Origin: Nitrospirota bacterium
GTDB lineage: Bacteria > Nitrospirota_A > Leptospirillia > Leptospirillales > Leptospirillaceae
Length of the DNA stretch: 46,354 nt
Assembly (NCBI GenBank): GCA_021829515.1
Contig: JAKBPM010000007.1
Coordinates: 1-46,354, forward strand
Direction of reading: 5' to 3'
The notes beneath the pieces were generated by a model. It was not told the origin of the DNA. It was given only the letters and a program-made list of their open reading frames with translations, and searched no databases. This document shows, one piece after another, positions 33,188 through 41,003 of the stretch. Position 1 is the first letter of the stretch. Every line of letters starts with the position of its first letter. The position numbers and the translations under genes were made by a program.

Positions 33188-33193
33188 TTTCGA

Positions 33194-34321
33194 TCACTGA
33201 AATAGCTGGGCGTTTTTTACACTTTCCGAAAGCTGTTCGGTTATTGCGTCGTCCCAGTGGTTGGTGACGGAGATCCGGATACATTCTTCCCCATCCGCCA
33301 CGGTGGGAGGGTGGATAACAGGAGCAAAAAGTCCCTTTTCCCTGAGTGAGCTTGCGATCAGCTCAAGTTTTTCAATAGGACCCCTGATCGGAATAATGGG
33401 TGAGGGTGAGGGAGGCAGGCCAATTGCATCCCTCACTTTTCTGACTCTTGTCCTGAGCTTGGAGACGAGATCCGGGTCCTGGTCGAGAAGAGAAAGTGCC
33501 GCAATATTTCCTGCAAGGATTCCGGGAGGAAGCGCTGTCGTATAGATAAAACTTCTTCCCAGGGAAATGGTCAGTTCCCGTATGAGCGGATGGCACACTG
33601 TATACCCGCCGAGCCCTCCTAAAGCCTTGGAGAATGTTCCGGTCAGTACAACACGTTGAGGATTGAATGCCAGCGATGCATGCTCGAGCCCTCCCCGTCC
33701 TTCTAGCCCGAGGGTTCCTGTTCCATGGGCGTCATCGATCAACAATATTCCGTCGTGCTCATCACAGAGATTAAGAAGGGCTGCAATCGGGCTTCGGTCT
33801 CCATCCATGCTGAAAAGTGATTCAGTGACGATGACGAAGGGCTCGCCCAAGGGCTTTTTCTCCAGCATTGACCGTAATGCCTCAGTATCGTTATGGGGGA
33901 AAATCTGGCAATTGGATCCCGATAGCCTGATTCCGTCAATGAGGGATGCATGAATATGACTGTCAGAATACACAAAGGGGTAGATGTTTGAGAGAGTCAA
34001 CATCATGGAGATGTTTGCCTGATATCCTGTTGAGAAGACAAGGGCGGCGCTCCCGCCCTTGAAATCTGCGATTGCTTCTTCGAGGGAGGCATTCAGGGGA
34101 TGGTTTCCTGACAAAAGACGGGAACCTGTCGATCCTGAGCCTTCAGCGGCGGTTGTTTTGACAATGGCCTCTATGACTTCGGGGTGGCGGGAGAGACCCA
34201 GATAGTCGTTGGAAGAGAGTTGGCGCAACGAATATTGCGGAAGCCTTTTTCTTCGGCCGGCTGCATCAAGTTCAAAAAGTCTTGACTCTATCCTGGACTT
34301 GAATGTATCGGATGAGGGCAT
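33194..34321 (-). CDS. bioF: 8-amino-7-oxononanoate synthase
   Basis: 375 residues, close to E. coli BioF (384). Fold-type I PLP enzyme of the alpha-oxoamine synthase family: SSNDYLGLSRHPEV at the N-terminus, GSGSTGSRLLSGNH, STGYQANI, DDAHGTGTLG, and the PLP lysine K232 in GTFSKALGGLGG. It condenses pimeloyl thioester with alanine to give KAPA, the first shared step of biotin synthesis. It is preceded by bioW and bioB on the minus strand and overlaps the bioW end by 34 nt. Start ATG 34321 has AGGAG 5 nt upstream. It belongs to the same family as Kbl, but the bio context fixes the call. Confidence 0.95.
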   Translation of the reverse strand: MPSSDTFKSRIESRLFELDAAGRRKRLPQYSLRQLSSNDYLGLSRHPEVIEAIVKTTAAEGSGSTGSRLLSGNHPLNASLEEAIADFKGGSAALVFSTGYQANISMMLTLSNIYPFVYSDSHIHASLIDGIRLSGSNCQIFPHNDTEALRSMLEKKPLGEPFVIVTESLFSMDGDRSPIAALLNLCDEHDGILLIDDAHGTGTLGLEGRGGLEHASLAFNPQRVVLTGTFSKALGGLGGYTVCHPLIRELTISLGRSFIYTTALPPGILAGNIAALSLLDQDPDLVSKLRTRVRKVRDAIGLPPSPSPIIPIRGPIEKLELIASSLREKGLFAPVIHPPTVADGEECIRISVTNHWDDAITEQLSESVKNAQLFQ

Positions 34322-35214
34322 TTAAGCTCCTGTTCGCAAGTAAAAAGAAGGTCCGTGAGTTTTTGTGGAGGGTAAACAGGCGAAGCCTTGTCAAACAGAA
34401 AAGCTCTTCCCCTAAGCTCGGACAGCAGGTCAGCCAACTCTTCAGTGTCAGGAGAATGGTGTAACAGATAGATTCTTCCTCCTCCTGTCAATCCGGCTTT
34501 CTTGATATGGGGCAGACGGATGTAGCCAGTTTTTTTGTTGGCAATATATCCTGTCGTATAGGATGGGTCGTCGGATACGCATATCTCAAGATGAACGAGA
34601 GGCTGGGCAATGACTTTAGATGCCAGCATCAGCGCTTCGGGAAATCGTCTGCCGGATATTCCGCTTGAGTTTGCAAACGTTAAAAGATCAAGTCTGGCTT
34701 CAGTCCGGATACCAATATGTGTGGTTCTGACTCCATGATCGGAGGTCGGAACGATTTCTCCTGAAGGAGCGAGAAGGGATGCCCCCCACATCGGAGAAGC
34801 CCAGGGCTTTTGAAAAGAGTCCATATAGTCGAGAATATTTTGAACCGATTTTTCGGGTTCGGAAGAAATCTCTTTGACGGAGAGGGCAAGAAACGATCTG
34901 ATGAAAGATTTCGTCGTCTCTTCATTGTCTGACTCGAGCTGTCGCACAGGCAAAAGTTCCCATTTCCTGATCTGTTCCGCTGCGATTCCGTCAACCTTGA
35001 GGGAGATTGAGATCTCTGCCCGATGATTGCGTGGTGGAGATTCGAATCCTCTTTTGAAAAGTCTGGCGACACCCTCCTCGATATCTTTTTCGGGAAGAAT
35101 CTCTTCTCCCCCTGAGTAGTGCTTTCCATTGACAGATGTGCGCATCCTGACATTATAGAGGGCTTCAGCTGGCTCACCTTGATCCATGCCGGAAATTGGG
35201 GGTGTCGGACTCAT
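34288..35214 (-). CDS. bioW: 6-carboxyhexanoate-CoA ligase (pimeloyl-CoA synthetase)
   Basis: 308 residues from ATG 35214. GTG 35235 (overlapping bioB by 17 nt) and ATG 35187 are alternatives; the family core begins at YNVRMRTSVNG, a few residues further on. BioW signatures visible: YNVRMR, HISGGE-like HYSGGEEI, SGRRFPEALMLASKV and TGGGRIYLL. It activates free pimelate with CoA and ATP, as in Bacillus and related pathways, so this organism probably makes biotin from free pimelate rather than by BioC/BioH. Lies between bioB and bioF. Confidence 0.9.
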   Translation of the reverse strand: MSPTPPISGMDQGEPAEALYNVRMRTSVNGKHYSGGEEILPEKDIEEGVARLFKRGFESPPRNHRAEISISLKVDGIAAEQIRKWELLPVRQLESDNEETTKSFIRSFLALSVKEISSEPEKSVQNILDYMDSFQKPWASPMWGASLLAPSGEIVPTSDHGVRTTHIGIRTEARLDLLTFANSSGISGRRFPEALMLASKVIAQPLVHLEICVSDDPSYTTGYIANKKTGYIRLPHIKKAGLTGGGRIYLLHHSPDTEELADLLSELRGRAFLFDKASPVYPPQKLTDLLFTCEQELKCPHPIHSSPG

Positions 35215-35218
35215 CTTC

Positions 35219-36367
35219 TCAGGAGGCTGTATCACAGGGCGTTTCCGTGTTCTTGAACGTCATGAATGTGATGGATTCTTCGTTCACGGTTTTCTCTTCA
35301 GCCGGGTTGTCATGGATTGCTGCATGGACAGGCATTTCCCCTGTGAGAGGATCGTTGGAAAGGGTATATCCCAGATCATTGATCATCCGGATGTCTTCAA
35401 GAGGCGGTCTGCCCATGCGCGTCAGGTAGTTTCCGATCATGACTCCGTCAGCACCATGGCTGAATATTTCCGGGTGCCGGCCGCCAAGGGCCTGGACCCT
35501 GCCTCCGGTGATCCTGATCTCTTTTTGGGGGAGCATGTAGCGGGCGACAGCGATGGATCTGAGGGCTTCTTCCGCCCCGATTCCTGCTCCTTCGTCATAC
35601 AGGGGGGTTCCCGGAATAGGGACAAGAAAATTCAGCGGAATGGAGTCGACGTTCAGTTCACGGAGTGTCTGAAGCATTGAAACCCGGTCACGTTCAGATT
35701 CTCCGAGGCCGAAAATCCCGCCTGAACAGACAGAAATGCCTCTCGCCTGAGCTTTTTTGATGGTTTCGATCCGGTCTTCCCACTGATGGGTTGTCACGAT
35801 ATTTCCAAAGTACTCCCTTGATGTCTCGATGTTATGGTGAAGCCTGTTCAGGCCGGCATCCTTAAGTTTGTCCAGAACATCTCCGGAAAGAATTCCAAGC
35901 GTTGCGCAAGACCAGACTTTGACTTCTTCACGGACGGTTTCAATGGATCTGCAGATGGACTCGACTTCAATCGGATCGGATAATCCACGGCCGGATGTTG
36001 CGACACAGAACCTTCTTGCGCCATTCTGGACTGCGAGACTGGCTGTCTGGAGGATTGTTTCTTTTGAAACCATTTCAAATTCAGGCGAAATGGTGGAGTG
36101 ATGGGAAGACTGGGAGCAGAAATGGCAATCCTCCCCGCAGGCTCCGGACTTGGCGTTCATTACGGTACACGGGTCGATGGCATTGCCTCTGAAAGCCTCT
36201 CTTATTCGTGATGCTCCCTCCATGATTATTTCCGAGTATCCTTGGGGAAGGGAGAATAGCCATAATGCGTCATCCTCACTGATCCCTTCTCCTGATAAGG
36301 CAAGTTCGGTAAGGGACGCAAGGCGATCGACATCACTTTTAGGAATGTCTCTGGCGGAATCAGGCAT
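35219..36367 (-). CDS. bioB: biotin synthase
   Basis: 382 residues from ATG 36367, with AAAGGG 5 nt upstream; ATG 36412 and TTG 36457 are in-frame alternatives. Radical-SAM enzyme with the CxxxCxxC cluster motif at C77, C81, C84 (GACGEDCHFCSQ). Further markers are SCATLGILS, YFGNIVTTHQWEDR, CSGGIFGLGES, PIPGTPL and ADGVMIGNYLT. It inserts sulfur into dethiobiotin using SAM and a second Fe-S cluster. A C-terminal extension of about 30 residues (after NDPLTGEMP) is polar. First gene of bioB-bioW-bioF; an exact TATAAT (minus strand, 36484-36489) lies upstream with a weak -35. Confidence 0.95.
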   Translation of the reverse strand: MPDSARDIPKSDVDRLASLTELALSGEGISEDDALWLFSLPQGYSEIIMEGASRIREAFRGNAIDPCTVMNAKSGACGEDCHFCSQSSHHSTISPEFEMVSKETILQTASLAVQNGARRFCVATSGRGLSDPIEVESICRSIETVREEVKVWSCATLGILSGDVLDKLKDAGLNRLHHNIETSREYFGNIVTTHQWEDRIETIKKAQARGISVCSGGIFGLGESERDRVSMLQTLRELNVDSIPLNFLVPIPGTPLYDEGAGIGAEEALRSIAVARYMLPQKEIRITGGRVQALGGRHPEIFSHGADGVMIGNYLTRMGRPPLEDIRMINDLGYTLSNDPLTGEMPVHAAIHDNPAEEKTVNEESITFMTFKNTETPCDTAS

Positions 36368-36483
36368 GTGAGCCCTTTCATATGGTTTTAAATCGGATCT
36401 TGTTTGTTTCATTTGTTGTGTGGCTCTTTCTGTCTCCGGAGTTCCCGGACAGAACAATCCGGCCGTGATGACAGGGAAGACCT

Positions 36484-36489
36484 ATTATA
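36484..36489 (-). promoter_or_regulatory. candidate -10 box for the bioB operon
   Basis: A consensus TATAAT on the minus strand, but the region 17 bp upstream (GATGAA) is a poor -35. No BirA-type or BioR-type operator is recognised around it. Confidence 0.3.
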
Positions 36490-36539
36490 GCAGAGGTTTT
36501 GGTTTCTTCATCGGGAGAGCATTTTTAAGGATCAGGAGG

Positions 36540-36575
36540 CTCCGGTCAGCGCTCCTTCAGGAGTGGTGACCGGAG
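36540..36575. repeat. long hairpin between bioB and the alkene reductase gene
   Basis: CTCCGGTCA (36540-36548) and TGACCGGAG (36567-36575) are perfect complements, and the inner CTCC/GGAG with loop TTCA extends the stem to a nearly continuous cruciform. It lies 79 nt past the minus-strand stop of the reductase. No T run follows in either direction, so it may be a bidirectional RNA-stability or regulatory element. Confidence 0.55.
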
Positions 36576-36653
36576 ATGAAAAGGATTTGAGGATGAAATT
36601 TTTTGATAACCCCGCCATCGAGGGAATGGGGCCGGACAGGCTACCCGTCTGAC

Positions 36654-37745
36654 TCAGTCCAGGACAGGGTAGTCCGTATAGCCTGCAACACCTCCGCCAT
36701 AGAATGTTGCCGGGTCAAACGAATTGAGGGCAGCTCCTTTTTTGAATCTCTCCACCAGGTCAGGATTGGCTAAAAAGGGACGTCCGAAGGCGACAAGGTC
36801 AGCCAGCCCGCTTTTTAAAATCTGGGTTCCTTTTTCGCGGGTATATTCTCCTGCAACAATCAGTGTTCCTGAATAAAGTGGCCGGAAAAATCGGGCAGAG
36901 AGGTCAGGTGTCGGATGTTCTCCCTCAGGGATCGCCGGTTCAATGAGGTGGACGTAGGCCAGATCCATTTTTGAAAGTTTCTGGAGAACGTATCCAAAAG
37001 TTTTTTGGGGATTTGAGTCATGCATGTCGTTGAAGGTTCCCCCCGGAGAGAGCCGGACGCCGACCCTCTGGCTGCCCCATACTTCTCCGACGGCTTCCAT
37101 GACTTCGAAGAGAAGGCGGGCCCGGTTTTCAAGACTTCCCCCATAAAGGTCATTTCTGAGATTGGTGCTGTCTTCCAGAAACTGGTCGAGGAGATATCCA
37201 TTGGCCCCATGCACCTCGACTCCGTCAAATCCGGCATCCCGGGCATTTTGTGCTGCCGTTTTGTATTGCTGGACAATCTGGTGAATCTCGGAGATTTCGA
37301 GAGCACGTGGTGTGGGGATCTCCTTGGGGCCAGTCGGGGTATACGTTGTCATTCCCCTGGGAGCAATGGCAGATGGCGCAACAGGAAGATTCCCGCCGAG
37401 AAAATCCGGATGAGAGATTCTTCCGACGTGCCATAGCTGCAGGTAAATGAGCCCGCCTTTTTGATGAACGCGCTGGGTGACCGTTTTCCACCCTTCGATT
37501 TGTTCGGGAGAATGGATCCCCGGGGTTTGAACATAGCCCTGGCCACCTGGCGATATCTGGGAAGCTTCTGTGATGATTAGGCCGGCGGAAGCCCTTTGTT
37601 CATAGTAAGTTGCCATCAATGGAGTGGGAGTATTGCCTTCTCCTGCACGACTTCTGGTCATGGGAGCCATGACCATCCTGTTGCGAAGGGTTATGGGACC
37701 AAGCTGATAAGAAGAAAAAAGATCGACTGTATTTTGTTGACTCAT
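36654..37745 (-). CDS. Old Yellow Enzyme family alkene reductase
   Basis: 363 residues, as NemA/YqjM-like proteins of the classical OYE class. TIM-barrel FMN protein: RNRMVMAPMTRSRA at the first strand, GLIITEASQISPGG, LQLWHVGRISHP, the catalytic region GVEVHGANGYLLDQFLED (His/Asn pair), NLRNDLYGGSLENRARL and ADLVAFGRPFLANPDL with the phosphate-binding loop. It reduces electrophilic alkenes, quinones or nitro compounds with NAD(P)H. Start ATG 37745 has GGAGG upstream. The upstream gene on the same strand encodes an Rrf2 regulator of the YwnA type, suggesting an electrophile or redox stress response. Confidence 0.93.
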   Translation of the reverse strand: MSQQNTVDLFSSYQLGPITLRNRMVMAPMTRSRAGEGNTPTPLMATYYEQRASAGLIITEASQISPGGQGYVQTPGIHSPEQIEGWKTVTQRVHQKGGLIYLQLWHVGRISHPDFLGGNLPVAPSAIAPRGMTTYTPTGPKEIPTPRALEISEIHQIVQQYKTAAQNARDAGFDGVEVHGANGYLLDQFLEDSTNLRNDLYGGSLENRARLLFEVMEAVGEVWGSQRVGVRLSPGGTFNDMHDSNPQKTFGYVLQKLSKMDLAYVHLIEPAIPEGEHPTPDLSARFFRPLYSGTLIVAGEYTREKGTQILKSGLADLVAFGRPFLANPDLVERFKKGAALNSFDPATFYGGGVAGYTDYPVLD

Positions 37746-37942
37746 CAGGATAAACCTCCTTGTCGAACGAGTTGGAACAACCGGTCGGGACTGGTGTGAT
37801 ATTTTTTTGTCCGGAAATCGGAGCTGTCTATTCTTCCCGGGTGAAAAACGTTAGTGCCGGTTGCTCGAAATTCTGCGATCGGCCCATGTCTTCCAGGGTG
37901 ATACAGGTCTGGGAGATGCTCCGGGAGTGAGAAAGCATTAAC

Positions 37943-38386
37943 TCAGGGAATCCCTTTTATCAAATCTGACAGCCGGATCTTCTCCAGAGTTTTGTTGAGC
38001 GAATCGGTGACAGATTCGAAGACAGGAGAGATCAGCCTGTACATATTGACGCTGACGGGACAATCGGTATTGGGCGGATTCGTGTTGAACCCGAAAACAG
38101 TCCCTCCACCAACGGCTTCCAGTATGTCCAGAAGGGTAATTGATTCTGCTGGCCTGGCCAGACAAACCCCACCTGACCGGCCTTGTCTGGAGATAATCAG
38201 ACCAGCCTTTCTCAGATCCCCCAGAAGCCTCCTCACCACAACCGGGTTCGTGTTGACACTCAGGGCCAAAAGCTCTGAGCTGACGAGCTCTCCGTCGTTA
38301 TGGGGATGATGGGAGGAGTGTCCGGGGATGTACCCGATTCCCACCATGATGTGGGTTGCGACTGCGAATCGACTACTGTGCAACAT
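37943..38386 (-). CDS. Rrf2 family transcriptional regulator (YwnA-like)
   Basis: 147 residues. Winged-helix Rrf2 protein: SSRFAVATHIMVGI at the N-terminus, then SELLALSVNTNPVVVRRLLG (recognition helix), AGLIISRQGRSGGVCLARP and a C-terminal dimerisation helix. It resembles B. subtilis YwnA closely in the N-terminus and in PNTDCPV, with only two cysteines; the three-cysteine Fe-S motif of IscR/NsrR is absent. So it may sense redox or electrophiles through a cysteine thiol. Its start codon lies inside a perfect palindrome (38384-38412) and the promoter predicts a leaderless mRNA, so autorepression is expected. Likely controls the alkene reductase downstream. Confidence 0.9.
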   Translation of the reverse strand: MLHSSRFAVATHIMVGIGYIPGHSSHHPHNDGELVSSELLALSVNTNPVVVRRLLGDLRKAGLIISRQGRSGGVCLARPAESITLLDILEAVGGGTVFGFNTNPPNTDCPVSVNMYRLISPVFESVTDSLNKTLEKIRLSDLIKGIP

Positions 38387-38412
38387 ACTGTAACTTTAAT
38401 TGTTACAGTATG
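38384..38412. promoter_or_regulatory. perfect palindromic operator overlapping the Rrf2 start codon
   Basis: CATACTGTAAC (38384-38394) and GTTACAGTATG (38402-38412) are exact inverted repeats separated by 7 bp. It covers the predicted -10 box and the ATG of the Rrf2 gene, an ideal autorepressor site. Confidence 0.75.
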
Positions 38413-38421
38413 CGAAGTCAA
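38393..38421 (-). promoter_or_regulatory. predicted leaderless promoter of the Rrf2 gene
   Basis: On the minus strand -35 TTGACT (38416-38421), 17-bp spacer and -10 TAAAGT (38393-38398), then six bases and the A of the start codon. No Shine-Dalgarno precedes the ATG, so transcription probably starts at the initiation codon itself. Confidence 0.55.
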
Positions 38422-38440
38422 CCGGTTCCGTTTGCGAGGT

Positions 38441-38455
38441 GGATAATGATTGTCA
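38441..38455. promoter_or_regulatory. possible Fur-like 7-1-7 sequence
   Basis: GGATAATGATTGTCA differs from the 7-1-7 Fur motif (TGATAATNATTATCA) at two places. It lies about 20 bp upstream of the Rrf2 -35 box. AT-rich sequence can mimic this by chance. Confidence 0.25.
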
Positions 38456-38530
38456 AAAGGGATCGAAGAAGCAGAAAGCCTCCGGAGTGATCTTGTAAAC
38501 TCCCTGCTTTTAGGCACATAGGGGGGGGTG

Positions 38531-39880
38531 TCAAATTGTTTCGTCATCAAAAGCCGGTTGAGGCTTTTGGCGATTCAGGGGGATCTTTCCATGGCGCAAC
38601 AGAAAGCTTTCAAGAGAGATGGGGGAGCCGGCCAGTGTTTCAAGTCTTGTGGCGATAGAGTTCCTTGCCATGGTTTCGGTGTTTTCGAGAGAAACATTTT
38701 TCAGGCATAGCCATGCCTGTTCTTCTTTTTGATCCCAGAAAAATGGTTCGTCCATGCGGGTTTTTTCCGCAATGACCTTCAGTGTTGATGCGCTCGCCCG
38801 GACGGGGAGAAAGGTGATTTCGGGTGTTTCATGGCGTATTTTTTCAACGAGGACCTCCGCCTGTCTGATATCAAAGCCGGCCGGGGTCAGCCATTGTCTG
38901 GCATATCGGTATTTGGGCGACCAGGTGAAGGTCCTGACGCTTTCAAGAATCAGGATGGAGAGCCTGTGCAGGACTTTCCGGTAGTTCGCAAGACCGGTTC
39001 GCTGGAGGAATTCTGCATTGGCTGAGATGGATATGACCGGGAGGATCCTGGCGCACCTCAACAGGTTGTGCAGCCAGAGATGTTCCAGATTCTTCCTGTT
39101 GCCTTCAAGTGCTGACCCCCAGATCCTTGGCATGACGGAAAAGTTTTGGGGTATGCCCGGGAGATTTTCGGTGGAGGCTCCAGGGGGAAGACCGATCGGT
39201 GTTCCCTGAGCAGTGCGGAAAAGGATCCCCGGTTCATAGCGTTGCCTGTATTCCGACTGGAATGCTCCCAGGGCTATTGCACAGAGTGTTTCCTCATCGA
39301 GTCGCGTCAGCCAGTTGGTGACTTCGGTCTGGATCCTGGCGGTATCGCTCAGGAAATCAGGGTTTCCGACGGCGGAAGGGTCCGTTCCTTTCCCTTCCGG
39401 AATAAAGAGAAAATGGAGCCCGTTTTCAAACTTTCTGGCGGCGATGCCCATTCTGGGCGGAAGCGTCAGGTCCTTTCTTCGGACCTTGAAGACGATGCTG
39501 GCTTTCTTTTCAGAAAAAATGTGATTGCGGAACTCTTCAAATGTTCTTGTTTCCGTGGAGGGAAGAACTCCGGACAGCTCAGCAAAAAAAAGATCCTGGG
39601 CTTTCAGTGTCGGCAGGGCAGAAAGAAGGGGCGGAAGGTTGTCCGACTTGTAGATCAGGTCTCCTCCCCTGGAGAACCCCATATGCCAAGAGCCTTCCGG
39701 AATCCCGTCGGTCCGGTCTCCCAGGACATTGTCGACCTCAACGGGAGCATAGAGGACCGGAGCCTGGTTCATCAATGGGTGTTTTGACGCGATGATCCTC
39801 AAGGATGCTCCTGTGCTTTCTCTGGTTGAAGGCGCCCAATGCTCATAAGGATCATAAGTTTTGTCGATTGGCTGATGCAA
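38531..39880 (-). CDS. hypothetical protein, 449 residues
   Basis: I do not recognise this family. Start TTG 39880 is the longest frame and has only a weak upstream signal; other in-frame starts lie further in. No signal peptide or transmembrane segment is seen, so it should be cytoplasmic. Its composition is that of a globular protein. Two regions are distinctive: YEPGILFRTAQGTPIGLPPGAS around the middle, and RTFTWSPKYRYARQWLTPAGFD, C-terminal to it. The opposite strand also holds an open frame of 213 codons, but it lies entirely within this longer one. It stands between the Rrf2 regulator and glyQ and is transcribed divergently from glyQ. Confidence 0.6.
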   Translation of the reverse strand: MHQPIDKTYDPYEHWAPSTRESTGASLRIIASKHPLMNQAPVLYAPVEVDNVLGDRTDGIPEGSWHMGFSRGGDLIYKSDNLPPLLSALPTLKAQDLFFAELSGVLPSTETRTFEEFRNHIFSEKKASIVFKVRRKDLTLPPRMGIAARKFENGLHFLFIPEGKGTDPSAVGNPDFLSDTARIQTEVTNWLTRLDEETLCAIALGAFQSEYRQRYEPGILFRTAQGTPIGLPPGASTENLPGIPQNFSVMPRIWGSALEGNRKNLEHLWLHNLLRCARILPVISISANAEFLQRTGLANYRKVLHRLSILILESVRTFTWSPKYRYARQWLTPAGFDIRQAEVLVEKIRHETPEITFLPVRASASTLKVIAEKTRMDEPFFWDQKEEQAWLCLKNVSLENTETMARNSIATRLETLAGSPISLESFLLRHGKIPLNRQKPQPAFDDETI

Positions 39881-39987
39881 CCCGACAGTCGTTTCCCTCT
39901 GGAAAGTCCCTGCCCATGCTCCGGAAAAAAAGTTCTTTACGCTCCCGTATCAGGGGAGGGTATTCCCGGTAAAAGCCCGCCTGTCCG

Positions 39988-40017
39988 TTGTCTTTTGGCA
40001 CCAAATAAAAGTATGAT
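39988..40017 (+). promoter_or_regulatory. candidate promoter for the glyQ operon
   Basis: -35 TTGTCT (39988-39993) and -10 TATGAT (40012-40017), 18 bp apart, about 87 nt upstream of glyQ. No T-box leader structure is recognised in the 223-nt gap. Confidence 0.45.
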
Positions 40018-40103
40018 CGGGGCTTCATCGCATCGCTTCACCCGGTCTTTTAAGGCGATCTTCCGGGAGGGGTTTTCCCGAAAAGGGTTTTTGGAGGGAG
40101 TTT

Positions 40104-41003
40104 ATGTCTGTCATGCCAGTCAATACTTTTCAGGAAATGGTTCTGGCCCTTAAGGGATATTGGGCGAAAGAGGGCTGCCTGTTGCCGGAACCATGGGATA
40201 TGGAGATGGGGGCGGGGACCTTTCATCCTGAAACTTTTTTCGGAGCCCTTGGCTCCCGGCCCAAGCGCTCTGCCTACCTGCAGCCATGCCGGCGTCCGAC
40301 AGACGGTCGTTATGGGGAGAATCCAAACAGGTTGCAGCGGTACTATCAGTTTCAGGTCATTCTGAAGCCTTCTCCTTTGGAGCCTCAGAGCCTTTATCTT
40401 AAAAGTCTTGAGGCACTGGGGATCAATATTTCGGATCATGACATCCGATTTGTTCATGATGACTGGGAGTCTCCGACCCTTGGCGCCTGGGGGCTTGGCT
40501 GGGAAGTCTGGCTTGATGGCATGGAAGTCACACAATTTACCTATTTTCAGGAAATTGCCGGAATTCCCCTTTCCCCGATTACGGTTGAGATCACTTATGG
40601 CCTTGAACGTCTGGCGATGTACCTTCAGGGTGTGGAAAACGTTTATGACCTTGCTTATTCGGGCAATGTTTCCTATGGGGATGTCCACTTTGAAAATGAG
40701 CGTCAGCAGTCCCATTTCAATTTTTCAAAGGCACCGGTTGATGAACTGCGGAACTTCTTCTCACTCGTTGAGGCCCAGTCAAGCCAGCTTGTGGCCGACG
40801 GTCTTTATCTGCCGGCCTATGAAATGGTTCTGAAAATGTCCCACACCTTCAATCTTCTTGATGCAAGAGGGGCTGTGAGCACTTCCGAACGGCAGCGCTT
40901 TATCGGGAGGGTTCGGGGCAGGGCCCGGGCAGTGGCCTTGTGTGCGCTGGAACACTGGTCGACCGACAGTGAACCGGGGCAATCCGGTGAGGTGATCCGA
41001 TGA
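40104..41003 (+). CDS. glyQ: glycyl-tRNA synthetase alpha subunit
   Basis: 299 residues, the usual length of GlyQ (class II alpha2beta2 type). Start ATG 40104 has GGAGGG 5 nt upstream. The sequence begins [20 protein letters not shown] and contains [57 protein letters not shown], the conserved core of the family. It carries the catalytic site for glycine activation. Its last codon overlaps the glyS start (ATGA), the normal arrangement for equal subunit synthesis. Confidence 0.98.
   Translation: MSVMPVNTFQEMVLALKGYWAKEGCLLPEPWDMEMGAGTFHPETFFGALGSRPKRSAYLQPCRRPTDGRYGENPNRLQRYYQFQVILKPSPLEPQSLYLKSLEALGINISDHDIRFVHDDWESPTLGAWGLGWEVWLDGMEVTQFTYFQEIAGIPLSPITVEITYGLERLAMYLQGVENVYDLAYSGNVSYGDVHFENERQQSHFNFSKAPVDELRNFFSLVEAQSSQLVADGLYLPAYEMVLKMSHTFNLLDARGAVSTSERQRFIGRVRGRARAVALCALEHWSTDSEPGQSGEVIR

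Noticed and set aside
36368..36653. BirA operator upstream of bioB
   Set aside because: Looked for the TTGTAAACC-N-GGTTTACAA type repeat and the BioR palindrome; neither is present.
39146..39787. 213-codon plus-strand frame opposite the 449-residue hypothetical
   Set aside because: Fully contained within the longer minus-strand frame, no clear ribosome-binding site and Ser/Arg/Gly-rich translation typical of a shadow.
39881..40103. T-box leader upstream of glyQ
   Set aside because: No T-box consensus or specifier-type stem seen in the 223-nt gap.
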